From Stichopus chloronotus (taxonomy: Eukaryota; Echinodermata; Holothuroidea; Aspidochirotida; Stichopodidae), in the NCBI GenBank assembly GCA_021234535.1, contig SFZH01000008.1, forward strand, positions 1,178,001 to 1,242,000: a DNA stretch of 64,000 nucleotides, in the 5' to 3' direction. This document shows positions 1-11,416 of the stretch, one piece after another. Positions within the stretch are counted from its first letter, which is position 1. Each line of letters starts with the position of its first letter. Under the pieces are notes generated by a model. That model was not told where the DNA came from. It searched no databases and saw only the letters and a program-made list of their open reading frames with translations. The translations under genes were made by a program, and so were the position numbers.

Positions 1-1677
1 TGCTCTTTTCACAGGTTCATCCTGCTACCCTTTCAACGCATGATCTATACATCTCTTTAACAATTCTTCAGTAGTTTTTTCTATGTATGAAAATAAAAAA
101 CAGTGTATAAACATTACAGTGTTTACTGAGGGCACTAGGTATTGTGACTGACGATATATGAGCTTTATTGGTATGACAGCATTAACTATTGCCACCAAAG
201 GGATCAACCCAAGGTTAATGACTGACATGTATATTTATCTGCGTGTCACTGAACATTATTCTTTCTTGCAAGACAAAGTTATGGTTCCTTAGTTGGACTT
301 CAAACTTACATACACATAGTTTACCCTATTCAAGTGCTCAAGGAAATCAAAAGTCATTTGAGGTCAACAGTTCTGCAAAGTATTATATATTGCTCTCAAT
401 AACGAGTTAATTTAAAATAAGTACAGCGAAGGATGTATCTTGATCTTTGAAATGTGGCATGTTAATGTCACTTGCTTCATAGAATAATTGATCTCATTGT
501 GATGAAGAGCTACACCATGTTTGGTCAGGCAGACAGCAAGAGACAAGTGATACACTTCAAATGTTATAACAACCAGAAATAACCTCCAGAAATAACCCCC
601 AGAAATAACCACCAGAAATAACCACCAGAAATAAGCAACATGAAAATTTTTAAACTTCAAACCTAGTGAAAATTTCTCTAGGTCAGAAGATGCTGTACAA
701 AAGTTGTAGAAGATCAAAACATGTCAATGTCTAAACAAGATATTCCCAGAGGTGAAATTTTTGTTGCTCTAGGTAGAAATAATTAGTAGTTCACTTAGTA
801 AGCAGATGATCCTAGCTTTTGCATGTAACGACCATTCATTTGAACTCTTTATAGACCAAAGTCTCAAATCCGTATAAACACATTATTTCCACAAGTACTG
901 TAATATTCTGCTGAAATTCTGTACACAGAATAAGAATAGAAAAGATTACTTAAAATGTTTTGAGGTGAGTGTCTGAAAACCACAAGTGAAGAAGATAACA
1001 TGATATGGACAACATGCTCTGGAAACAAAAATCAAACTTGGAACCTCAGATATATAAAGGAATTGAAGAATACTGCACTTCTTAAAATGATTCCAACTAT
1101 TATCAAAAAGAACAAATGCCAATTGATGAAGAGTGCAAATTTCAAGCCCCAAAATGATTCTCCTCATACTAGCAAGAGAATCAAGAAAAAAGAACAAGAA
1201 TCACTGTGCTTTTACAAAGTCTGTTAATATTTCAAGTTTGGAATTATTCTCGTGATATGTGACTGGAATATAGCAATCATATAATTTGGCTTTATTCATC
1301 TAGAATAGTTTATTGAAGCTTTAATTACATTAACATGAGCAGTGAAAATGACCTGAATTGATGAGGATCAGTAAATTTAAAGACAAACATCAGTCAAGGT
1401 CAGACATATCTATATTTGTCCCTAGTTTCTTTCAACTCTAACCCTTCCCAGAAAATGCAAAATTACCACAATTTTATCAGCTACATCAGTATTCAATGGC
1501 TATACAGTAAATTGTTGATCTACACACCACAAACACAAACAGCTAGTGCACTAAATACTACTTGCTCCACACAGTATGAACTGTGAATCAGTGAATATTC
1601 ACTCTAATGGTTGACTCATAATGGGCAAACCTGTTGATGCATAATCTATAAATAGAACAAAGATGTCATCCACTAAC
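1..1677. other. 3' flank of the ZCWPW-like gene, no confirmed exon
   Basis: AT-rich sequence downstream of the last recognised PWWP exon on the minus strand. The PWWP domain is incomplete at 1,678, so at least one more minus-strand coding exon should lie here or beyond the window. One weak candidate near 960-1,016 has the wrong splice phase (see rejected items). Apart from a 12-bp tandem repeat I see nothing else. Confidence 0.5.
573..635. repeat. 12-bp tandem repeat (CCAGAAATAACC-like)
   Basis: About five consecutive copies of a 12-mer of the form ccagaaataacc, with single-base changes between copies. It explains the tryptophan-rich open frame on the opposite strand, which is not a gene. 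Confidence 0.9.
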
Positions 1678-1865
1678 CACATTAGTGTCTATGCCATCAT
1701 GGCACATGAATTCACCACTATCAGGATCAGCTTCTACCATGGCAGGCCAGAATGGGAAACCCTGCATCTTGGCCCATACGATGGACCCTTCCGTAAACTT
1801 GTTGTGGATGAATTCCAGTTGGGAATAGTCTTCTTCTAGTTTGTCACAGGAATTAAAGTTTTCAT
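1678..1865 (-). CDS. ZCWPW1: ZCWPW-like exon f: end of CW finger and start of PWWP domain
   Basis: Acceptor after atttacag, donor GTG|GTTAGT. It encodes DENFNSCD, giving the last CW cysteine with C-X10-C spacing as in ZCWPW1, and then the PWWP core, here with P-F-W-P in place of P-W-W-P, followed by VEADPDSGEF. The beta strands after the core are absent and must lie on a further 3' exon. Confidence 0.9.
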
Positions 1866-4800
1866 CTGTAAATGATGAAACAAAAATGAAAACGGTTGAC
1901 GGGAGAAGTAAACAGAATACACCGTACGTTTACCGTTAAAATTAGTCTACACATAAAGCAATAAGATTGTAACTGATTAACATTTCAGCTTCCTTTCAAA
2001 AGATCTATCACCTCCAGATTCCAGAACTCAACAAGACATAGGACAATCCTGTGGCAATGGGCTATAGTCTTTCTTCCAACGACTTGAAAAAAAAAAAACT
2101 GGAGCACTTTGAATGCAAAACAAACACAACACTTCCAATCTAGTGACAGTCGATGTTTTCAGTTCTGTAAATGTCTGACTTTACATAAAAGTGTTCATGG
2201 GATTTTAGAGGTTTTAACATAATGGTTGACAGTCTCTTGCAGAGGTCAAGCATTCATCTTCAGGATCTTCTTTTGCCTTGTTCTTTTTTGGTCTTTTCTT
2301 CCAATTTAACTATTCAAACATCCATGACCACACCATCATGTTCCATTATAACCACAAAGACAGAGCACTAACGGTGAATAAATACTAGAGTACATTCATG
2401 TAAATGAGGCAACCAGACAGCTACAGATCATATGGTGCCTAAACCAGTTTTTGCAATGGAATGGAACCTGGGAAGGAACTCCTTTTATAAAAAAAAAAAA
2501 AATCAGGGGGATTTTTAAAATCAAGGAGGGAGTTGTCACCTGGTAAAGGTTTTATTGTAATTTATTGTGTTTATTTATGATTGCCGCTCTAAGACCTCAT
2601 CTGTGGAAAAGTGTGTGGGATTTTCCCACATAAGATTTATCTTTGTGTGGGATTCATGCTATCCCGCACCTTCATGCCAACACAACCCTAAACTTTTTTT
2701 GCCTGAGATGTCTTCTTTTTTCAAATTTCCTTACACCAGCGACATGTGATTTCATATTGTTACTACGGAAACAAACATGTAAAACGAAATGCCAAGGCAA
2801 ACACCACCTTCAAACTTTTTTACAAGAACTACAGTACCACTTACTGCACCATTATTCCCTGCTGGTCAAGTCAACAGATTGCCATTAATGCTGATAGTAC
2901 CTGTTGGGACCTCTTACTCATTAAGTGAGGAAGCTTATCAAATGTTTATCAAAATTCAAACAGGCATGATTTAACTCTAGAACAGTATATTAAACTGGTT
3001 GGCTTTAGCAGTTCTTTGAACAGGAACATATCTCTCCCCAACTACATTGATTTTCTCACTTGGTCACAGGCACAATGGAACATTTTGACATCTTTTAGGG
3101 GTTGGGGGTTGGGGGAGGAGCATTCCCCAAATTTGACCATTTCTATCCACATACCTAACTCTCTCTTTCTCATGATTAACTCTTACCAGGATGCATGCTG
3201 CAAGTCCAAAGGTGAGGAATATTAGCAGGGTCTGTCTCATATGTCAGGTATCTCCATTTGTTGCAATGATTGAGTCCACACTGTACCCACACACCTTGCG
3301 TTGATATCTCACGACAGTCAAATTCTTCTCTTTTCTTTGACTTTCCCAGCCTTGAAGAAGGCTTCTTTGGTTTTCTACCAGCTGATGATCATTAAAATTG
3401 ATGATTATTTATCAAGGAAATATAACTGACATAGAATTTTAATACAGACATGCAGAAAAACTCAATTTTTTTTTTACAAATCATAAAAAAGGGATTTTAA
3501 CTGACAAATTTACCCTTCGATCTGGTCCAGAGTGAGTTGCAAGTGTTATTTTTGTTCTAAATCAAGTTTTATAGCACCCTTTATACGTAGTGACTTTTGT
3601 CTTACTGCAGAATCTTATGAAAAGAGAGACTAAAACCACACCTGCCAGTATATATTCTAGAATTGCAAGAAACCAGTTGAAGCTTTGCATCTTCAATTTG
3701 TAATCTTATATAGTATTAACTATTTACAGTTGAACTTGTTGACAAACTGCCAAGTCGATTTCAAACAGTTCTTCCATGAATGCCAATATCTGCAAAGGAA
3801 GTACCAGCATAGTCCTGGGCAAATAGTCATGACTTGTTTGTTTGATAGCAGATCCAGTGCCTGTGGTGCAACCCAATGATACTTTCATGTACTATATTCA
3901 AAGACTTCAAAGAGAAATAGGGCGTTTACAATATACCAACTGTCTCGAATGTTACATATTGCAAAATGTGTTAATATTTTAATTCTTTGTGGACCAAGTG
4001 AGTGTTATTTGTATGGGAAAATGCCTTGTATGGTCATCATTGAATATTTTCTGTTTGTGACAGGACTTTGAAGAATACCTGGAATATTCTTTTTATAGGA
4101 AACTTTCACCCCGGCCTACATTGTGTCAACTAACGTTAAATCATTGATAAAATCCCAACACTATACTCATCATTGTGCATCAGTCCCCGGAGTCTTGAAA
4201 ATGAGGAAAGTCTTTTACAGAATCTTACTCCAACTGCAGTATTAGCTTTTGCCCACCTTTCATCTCCTGATCTTTACATGGCATACCAAGTACGTACATG
4301 CACAGTAGATTTGGCATTACTACTGTACCACAAGTCAGAAGCGAAGGTATTGTGGACTGCCTCTTATCAGGTTGATTACAGTTTTTGTCTGTGATACAAA
4401 CAGGTGCGACAATTGCAACTTGTGCAGGTCACAAAATTTGTTCTCTAAAAGACCAAACATGGCCTTTTTACCCAGCCAACAATTATTAGGTTTAATGAAC
4501 GTCAACACTTTCTCATCCAAGGTCTACATTTACATGTGTACTTTCATACTTATACATATGCATATTAAAGACCGCAAGTGTAATGGAGAACTGCAACAAG
4601 GACTGTCTTTCAATGTGATTCTTGTACGTACATTTACATACTAATTTGGCTACTGTTAATTCCACTAGGTAGGAATCTACATTGACAGTGAGGTACTTTA
4701 GAAGACACCATTGTCGCGAATGATCTGCATAGCTAATATACAGCACTGCCATGTAGCTATCCAAGCAACAAAGCCTCACCAAGCAAAAAATATGTTCACG

Positions 4801-7800
4801 TACAGGCAATACAAATGATTGGTTCAGATAGCGTGTAAATCAAATATCAACAGAATGCTTAGAAAGAAAACATTGGTTCCTATGCACCGCATCATAAACA
4901 CTAGTGGATACTGTAAAGAATGATGACAGTGAGTGCGATATTTACTACAACAATGACACTGACATATTGACAGCCAAAAGTGGCCTACAATAAGTGATTG
5001 GAAAATGCCTGTCAGCAGTGGTGGCACCAAGATTTTAGATCAGATGGGGGAGGGGGAATAGAAGGCAAAAGGAACTGCTGGGGGCAAACCATTTAGTACA
5101 CAGTGTGAAATCAAGTATGTCACTTTGGGATTGGGCTTCAGAGGCCCTTCTTAGCATCCCTGGTGGGGTACAGGGGCAACCCCAAGTGGGGACCGGAGGA
5201 AGGTACCAGAGGTTTTAAAAATATCTCTGGCTGAAAAATTTAATCTCAGGATAGGAATATTTTTGTTCAAACTGCATCACTTAATACAAATGTTTCAAAC
5301 CTGCAGGATAGGTATACTTTAAACATGAAAATTTACAATCTTGGTGGGGTCCATAGACAAAGCAAGTTTGGGGGTCAGGGGGCAAAGTCCCCGAAGTTCT
5401 GAGGTTTTAGAATATTTCTGGGTGAGAAGTTATGTCTCGTGGACTTCCTAAAACAGATATATTTCAATGCAAATTTACGAATATAAACAGAGAGTAGACA
5501 TATACATGTGTGTATTTGTCAGGTCACTTCAACTAAGTGGAGAGCAACTGGGGGTAAAGGTTCCATGACTGGGGGAAAAGTCCCACATGCCCCCCTTGGT
5601 ATCGCCACTGCCCCTCGGAGACCATAACAAATTTGCGGCAGCCATGGCCTTGATGACCTTTGTGATGGCCTGCTCATATGAGTCCAGGCTGTTAATATTT
5701 ACATGACCCTTACTTGAAGACTGGAACAGTTTCCTGCTTGGATTCCATGGACACCCTTTTGAATGATTGGTTGTTGTTCTTATCAACTTCCTCTTTTCTG
5801 GTGTGTTTGGTGTGACTCCATTAACATTGTCTTCATCAAGGGGTGGTGTGTTTTGAAATTCATCTTCAAGACTGAGAGAAAAGGAAATCAAACTTTGAAT
5901 ATATATTGCAAACACAAAGCACAAGGAACAAATACAAAACAGAGGGATTTTCAACTAATGTGGCACAGGGGCCCAACTTTGGAGCCAAGTACCCACCACT
6001 AGCACTTAGTTTGAAACTGAAACTTTCCTTAGGCTATGATTTGGTTGGGAATTTTGCTTTGCTGTAATTAATATAACATAACACCATGCATCTTACAAAC
6101 AGACATGACAATGAAAACTGAAGACACATACTCCCTAATGGAGGGCCCAAACAGGAGACAGACTGAGTTTAGACCTACATAGGAGTTTACATAAAAGCCT
6201 CATTCAACACTATAGATTCCTTAAGGGAGACCAAAATATTACCATTTCTGTGTTCAAAATAGATTAGAAGCTGGTTTAAGGTGATACATACGATGACAAA
6301 TCACTCTGTACTGCTGCTTGATGAATTTCTCCTCCATCGTCTCTGTTTGACTCTTCAGGTCTTATAGAGAAAGAAGAATGAAATGTGATCAAAAACAGCT
6401 ACTAACCACACTCATGTGTTACTGTTTAACTCAATTCTGGGTACTTTTTTTTGTGAGTAGTGGCAAAGTTTTGTTCAAACAAGAATTTGCAAGAGGCTTG
6501 AGACTTATGTTAGCATGAACAAGGGTTCTACAGAACTTACCACTGTATATAACAATGTAATGAATCATCAACTTAAACACTTTCCTGTGGATCTTCTGTG
6601 TTTATAGTTGAGGTGCTATGATGTATGTTAATTGATAAACATCAACAGAACCAGATTACTATATAAGTCATCTGCAGCAAAGACAGATTATGAAAGTATT
6701 TTTAGTTTTATCATTGATTCCATTTTTTATGTGTTTTAAAAATTACTGGAATAACAAACCAAAGAAGGCACTGAAGTTTCGATGGTTTATGTTTTGAATA
6801 TGATATATTGGAAAAAGTGAAGATATGTTGGCCCCAAATGATCTTTCACCTCCCAATGAAATCAAAAGGCATTTTTTGCACTCATTACTAAGGTGAATCT
6901 CCCAAATGAAGTATGAGATGTCCTGGTTTCTCTTCTGCAGATGTTGTGTTTACAAGGTTTTCACAATTCAACAGCAAGTGACCTTCATGATAACAAGATT
7001 TTCAGTGTTTGACCTCTGGTGACCTCATATGACCTCCACCAAAAACAATAGGCTTCTTTCTCTTAATATGTTGCATCTATGTACCAAGTTTGAGAACTGT
7101 CAGAGTTTCCCTTCTTGAAATATCATGATAATGAGATTTTCAGTGTTTGACCTCTGGTGACCCTCAGATGACCTTTGACTTCCACCAAAAACAATAGGCT
7201 TTTTCCTCTTCATATGACCAACTCACATACTAAGTATGAAAGTATCCATCATTCCTATCTTGAGATGTGTCAACAAGACTTTCAGTGTTTGATCTCTTAT
7301 ACGACCTTTGACCACCACAAAAAGCAATATGGTTTTCCTCTCAATATGGGGCATCTATGTAGCAAGTTTGAGAACTGTCGAAGTTCCCTCCTTGAGATAT
7401 CGTGATAACAAGATTTTCAGTGTTTGACCTCTGGTGACCTCAGATGACCTTGACCTCCACAAAAAACAATAGCGTTCTTTCTATCAATATGGGGTATCTA
7501 TGTACCAAGTTTGGGAAATTTCCACTCTCCCTTCTTGAGATATCGTGATATTGAGCTGGGGGTCACACACCAGCACATGTACATTATCATGACTGTAATC
7601 ATGACTGCATGGGTTTCTCTTCTCATCAAAACAAAAAATTTTTGGAATTACTGTAGGCTTTATATAATAGACAAATGGCAAAAATTTGAGCGAGATAGAG
7701 TTTAATGAAAATCACTATTAAATTCAAAGATAAAAATTAATCAATGTGAGTGTAATATAGCTGGAGTTTTTGGAACTGCAAAATTATAAAATTTGGCTGG

Positions 7801-8950
7801 GACTACGCACTCAAAAATGACACTTTGGTGGCATATACAGTAGTATGACATGCATTAAAACTGCATAACTGGAACATAAAAAATTGTAAGTCGGAGGAAT
7901 CTAAAGAATTGAAGTTCAGAACTTCGAATGAAACAATTCACACATATCATGAATAGTGTATATTTTACAATTTGGCAGGGCAGTCCCCTTCTTTATCAGA
8001 TAAAATCTGTTCTTTGACGTCATTGTGGCAGTGTTGTTCCTTCTTCATATCAGAAACACCATTACTCTTTCCAGGAGAATCCTTTCCTCCATGACCTCTT
8101 TTCTCTTTAAAGGAAAATAAATAAGACATTTTTTGGTGTGTAGAATGGTTCTTGGACATAAAATACTGAAAGTGACATAATTCCCTCAGTACAGTGGTGA
8201 GCCTAATCACTAAGGGTCAATTTACTGTTCAAGAAATCACAGTATCAATATGAACCTTTTATGCTATAAAAGCACATTTACTGCATGAAGCTGTGAAACT
8301 ATTGTTTTGATATGATTACAAAGTTTGAATGAATAAGAATGATAAGATGAAGATAACATAAACATTCTATAAAGTGGACACCCAGGCTCTTTTATTGTAT
8401 GGTAATTGTTTACCTATACTAATAGGCAATCTGTTAAGTAATTAAGTCTTTGAAAAAAAAAAATGAAATTCACCGATACACATTTCCCCAGACAGCACTA
8501 TATTTAAGTACCAGCTTTTTCGAATAAACATTTCATACCTACTGTACATGTAAGTTATTTGGTCTGCAAGTATGAACAGCTTGAGAAATTACCTCTTGCT
8601 CACTTTTCTACCACATTATGTTTTTAGTATAGCAATGCATGCTCTGCATCAATTTCCATCAAAGTTCAATAAGATACAAGAAGGTAAATTTAAGTCTGCA
8701 CTTTCACATTTCAACAGCTTCCTCAATTCTCTCCATACGTATTTTACATATCTGTACATGTACATAATTTTCTTTGTATCAGCTGCGTTAATATTCTGTG
8801 ATTTTTAATATCAAACCATGATCTGCATAATTTACCTTTCATTGTATCATCAACAGAATCTCCTGCTGATTGCAGCTCTGCATCTCTCACTTTATTTATA
8901 GAGTCTTGTCGGGACATTGTCATGAAATGATAATCTTTCACAAATGTAAC
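1678..8950 (-). CDS. ZCWPW1: CW-type zinc finger and PWWP domain protein, ZCWPW1/2-like (partial; six exons found)
   Basis: Minus-strand gene read as exons 8,950-8,836, 8,104-7,969, 6,360-6,292, 5,871-5,714, 3,381-3,187 and 1,865-1,678. All junctions have AG acceptors and GT donors, and all five splice phases match (861 bp, exactly 287 codons, no stop). The first four exons encode a low-complexity, charged N-terminal region. Exon five carries a CW zinc finger (motif GVWVQC, then KWRYL, then LWTC; zinc ligands about residues 194, 199, 220 and 231 of this model). Exon six completes the finger and starts a PWWP domain (GSIVWAKMQGFPFWPAMV). In vertebrates CW reads H3K4me3 and PWWP reads H3K36me3; ZCWPW1 recognises PRDM9-marked sites in meiosis. 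The choice between ZCWPW1 and ZCWPW2 is not settled. The true start (beyond 8,950) and the rest of the PWWP domain (below 1,678) are missing from the model. Confidence 0.85.
1866..3186. other. intron between the PWWP and CW exons
   Basis: AT-rich intron of the ZCWPW-like gene. It contains poly-A runs and several short open frames on the plus strand between 2,567 and 2,974 that overlap one another in different frames and show no domain. No element boundary is recognised. Confidence 0.6.
3187..3381 (-). CDS. ZCWPW1: ZCWPW-like exon e: CW zinc finger
   Basis: A 195-bp exon (acceptor atcatcag, donor CCTG|GTAAGA). It encodes a Lys/Arg-rich stretch (GRKPKKPSSR) and then the CW finger: W-V-Q-C, C at +5, K-W-R, and L-W-T-C. 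The aromatic residues that cage trimethyl-lysine in CW domains are present (two Trp visible). The fourth cysteine is on the next exon. Confidence 0.9.
5016..5610. mobile_element. hAT-like MITE with CAGTGG termini
   Basis: A 595-bp non-autonomous element in a ZCWPW-like intron. The left end reads cagtggtggcaccaag. The right end, read on the minus strand, is cagtggcgataccaag, giving terminal inverted repeats of about 16 bp with a few mismatches. The flanks cctgtcag and cccctcgg agree at 5 of 8 bases, compatible with a worn 8-bp hAT target duplication. The interior is G-rich (gggggagggg, tggtggggt). A second copy of the family starts at 15,042. Confidence 0.7.
5714..5871 (-). CDS. ZCWPW1: ZCWPW-like exon d (linker before the CW finger)
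   Basis: Acceptor after tctctcag, donor CAA|GTAAGG; phase 2 in, phase 1 out. It encodes LEDEFQNTPPLDEDN followed by a basic Ser/Thr segment. The frame stays open past the donor into the neighbouring MITE, but that extension is transposon sequence. The exon lies only about 100 bp from the MITE. Confidence 0.75.
6292..6360 (-). CDS. ZCWPW1: ZCWPW-like exon c (69 bp, acidic linker)
   Basis: Small 69-bp exon with a consensus donor TC|GTATGT and an acceptor after ctctataag. It encodes about 23 acidic/polar residues (PEESNRDDGGEIHQ...). It is recognised mainly because phase 2 on both sides matches the flanking exons exactly. Confidence 0.65.
6900..7560. repeat. ~138-bp tandem satellite with AGGTCA half-site clusters
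   Basis: Four to five head-to-tail units; the marker string cagtgttt recurs near 7,003, 7,141, 7,283 and 7,418 (steps 138, 142, 135). Each unit contains TGACCT blocks, i.e. AGGTCA on the minus strand, some at exact 10-nt spacing (7,010/7,020/7,030 and 7,425/7,435/7,445, plus an abutting copy at 7,451), followed by a conserved tail about a fast-changing poly-purine stretch and 'ttgagatatcgtgataa'. It lies in an intron of the ZCWPW-like gene. Diverged units of the same kind in the other orientation occur at 22.2-23.1 kb. Confidence 0.85.
7969..8104 (-). CDS. ZCWPW1: ZCWPW-like exon b (charged linker)
   Basis: Acceptor after ctttaaag, donor TT|GTAAAA; phases 1 in and 2 out fit both neighbours. 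It encodes a lysine- and glutamate-rich, probably disordered segment (EKRGHGGKDSPGKSNG and following). Confidence 0.7.
8836..8950 (-). CDS. ZCWPW1: ZCWPW-like exon a (N-terminal region)
   Basis: The acceptor follows a pyrimidine tract (cttttcag) and the donor is G|GTAAAT. It enters in phase 0 and leaves in phase 1, matching the next exon. It encodes 38 residues including two in-frame Met codons (FMTMSRQDS), so translation could start here, but an acceptor-like 5' edge suggests an upstream exon. Confidence 0.7.
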
Positions 8951-9208
8951 CTGAAAAGATACAAAAATGATTAATAAAGTTAAACGACTAAAACCAAAAT
9001 ACTGTAAGGTGTTGCTTCATATCACTGTGGCCAACATTGTATAAATATGGAGCATTACTAAGACTGATATCTAAAAACCCTAAGGGCACTACGGTCCCTT
9101 GCATGAAAATTATTACAACTGTTAACCTTTAGTCTTAACCAATATACTAAGGTTAATCCACAATTTTTGCATCTCCCAAAATTTGGACCCCATGCAATTT
9201 GTCACTGT

Positions 9209-9246
9209 AAGAATGCTGATCAGCAAAACTGCTGATCAGCATTCTT
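9209..9246. repeat. perfect palindrome, 17-bp arms with 4-nt loop
   Basis: aagaatgctgatcagca, a four-base loop (aaac), then the exact reverse complement. A third copy of one arm (gaatgctgatcagca) follows at about 9,256-9,270. Each arm contains the smaller palindrome GCTGATCAGC. Confidence 0.9.
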
Positions 9247-9269
9247 CATTCAGGAATGCTGATCAGCAA

Positions 9270-10000
9270 AACTCCACTGCCACCGTACTGAAAGGAATGC
9301 AGCACAGAGATGGGGAAGGTAGCAGCAGGTCACCTCAAACAAATGACGACAGAAACGGACAAACCCTTCTTTAGTTGTACTCAAATTTATTCCCAACCAC
9401 AACAAGGAAATGACAGGAGCAAGGAGAAGGCAGGAGCAAGGAAAAGAGCCTCAGACCCAAGGTAATAGGCTGAGTTACAAAGGCATCACCAGAGGACCAT
9501 ACAGAACCATACAACTGTCTACGACCCGAACCCAAAAGGCACCAATATACACTTCATTTGTCTTTGAAGGAAGCCCAAAACAGTAAAAAAAGTCTTCAGA
9601 CACAACTCTCTGACCACATGTTGCTTGGCTGACAACAAAAGATGGAGTGCAAGCCTACATGGGTGCAGAGCTGTGAGACAGACCTCACTCAGCGTAGGAA
9701 TAAATTACTAAACTTTCGTTCCAGAGAGCTGTATGCTTAAACATGGCAATGGAGTAAACAACAATAAACCTGTTTCTGATAAATACCACAATTTAACCGG
9801 GAATGAATTATTAAAACTGAGCTACAAAAGCTCAAACGGGCAAAGTCCTATATTTCTAAGTACGTGGATCTACACTAGTGGCTAAAAAGGGTGGTAAGTC
9901 AGTGCAAGAAAAAGGATTCTACTGACCAGACACTGGACATATAAATAATCAACAGGTACTTCCTGTACATGTGGGAGTCACATGCATGGTCAGATAGTCT
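9270..10000. other. spacer, no gene recognised
   Basis: Purine-rich unique-looking sequence with no splice-bounded coding segment or domain. It probably belongs to the 5' flank or a long first intron of the ZCWPW-like gene. Confidence 0.4.
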
Positions 10001-10009
10001 CATGGTTCT

Positions 10010-10345
10010 TGTGTTAACTTAACAACTTATGTCCCATATGGTCCATTCTGAAGTTGGACCCGCAATATTGAGAACTTGCAGTTCCACAATCAACGTTCTG
10101 ACGTGACAAAACGTCTACTTTTTTAACACAAATCTGCAGAAAAAGCAGCATTTTGCATGATTTCCTAAAATGGACCATATATGGTCCACTTGGGAACTTG
10201 GACCTCAAAATCCTGAACACTCTCAAGTACCAGTAACCACTGCCATATTTCTAGCCTAAAAAACCCTCCATATTGTAACATAAAAATCTGCAGCAAAAAT
10301 GGCTTATTTCTGACCATACAGACTCTCATACCCTGAACAAGCTTA
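10010..10345. repeat. diverged tandem repeat ('ggacc..atggtcca' units)
   Basis: About two to three worn units with 'tggaccatat', 'ttggacctc', 'cctgaaca' and 'aatctgcag'. They correspond to the same words in the array at 13.1-13.94 kb, so this is a second location of that family. A minus-strand open frame across it is a by-product of the repeat. Confidence 0.6.
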
Positions 10346-10892
10346 ACTTAGTTTGGGACCTGTTGCCCATCTGGATTAGTGCTCAGCATTTAAGAGAGTG
10401 GAACAAGGTTAATATTGATGTGGTTGGTGAACTCATCACCTAACTGGCAGCCATGTCATAATCCCCGGGGACTAAAATAGAGATTTCTGAATGTGATTCC
10501 ATCGACAGTAAATTTCATTAGGACTCTGAGTTGCCATCAGCGTGAATTTAATACTATACAAGACCTACTGTATCATTATTATTTAAATTTTTAAAGAATT
10601 TCAGGTCATTAGATGCTGTGTATTGTGCCACAAAATGTCTGAATTTGTAATATTTTTTTCATATTTTCTGATTCATTTTTGAATATTTGCTTTGTTAAAG
10701 AGAAACACCTTGACAAAAACTACCAAGATAGTTAATCGTTAAAGAAGCACACATTTTGGTGATAACACAGCACAAATGTTGGACCCAGTGTGGGGTGGAG
10801 GACATCTGGCCTTAAACCTCTGTTCTACAGTATCAGTGGTGCCACCATCCATTGGTGCCTTAAAAGTGCACAGGGAAAATTTTTAATGAAAG

Positions 10893-10960
10893 TGCAGGGG
10901 TGACATATAATGGTCGTCCGATTGTCCCAGACAATATCACAGCCAACAACCACATTTTCA
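10893..10960. repeat. fragment of the 'gtcgtcc' hAT-like element
   Basis: The words caggggtga, ggtcgtccg and gtcccagac follow each other as in the left end of the element at 15,711. This looks like an isolated, diverged end of the same family; no matching right end is seen nearby. Confidence 0.45.
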
Positions 10961-11416
10961 CTCCCCCATGTTGTCTGATGGACAAGTAATTTCTGAAGAA
11001 CAGTAGTCCCTTTAAAAATGGTGTATTTGTCGCTATTAGACTTCACTTACAATTAACAAAACAATAATTATCTATCAGGTCTGCTCTGATTCAAGGGCTA
11101 CAGTACTAATGACAGAAGGATAGACTATCAGTCTGAATAACATGGACTTGGAGAGGAGTCCAATCAGTCCATTACACTGCTGTATCCATAAAATAATTCA
11201 TGAAAACAGTATTAGCAAAAATATGTCTCAAGAGCTTGGCTTCTCTTTATTTTGTTCAGACAAACAAAATATATTTGGGACAACCAAATATGGGCAACAG
11301 TTTGTCCAAAGGTCAACTTCAAACTTTTGTCAAAAGTCAAGCCTGAAGTGCTCTACAAATTGCAGGAAAACGCACTTCCCAGTTTCTTGTTCTGGCCTTG
11401 TAAAAATGGGTTTTTA

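Noticed and set aside
412..717. 101-codon minus-strand frame with WWLFLVVI repeats looking like a membrane protein
   Set aside because: The hydrophobic repeats are produced by the 12-bp tandem repeat at 573-635.
955..1016. Minus-strand segment resembling the next PWWP strand (PYHVIFF) as the missing ZCWPW exon
   Set aside because: It has an acceptor-like ccag, but its reading frame does not match the phase of the good donor at 1,677. Only a poor alternative donor would fix this, so it is not included in the model.
5529..5713. Continuation of the ZCWPW exon-d frame into a Gly/Trp-rich tail
   Set aside because: It runs past a consensus GTAAGG donor and into the terminal repeat of the MITE at 5,016-5,610.
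6900..7560. CRISPR-like array (regularly spaced repeats)
   Set aside because: Eukaryotic sequence; the ~138-bp units are diverged along their whole length and there are no unique spacers or cas genes.
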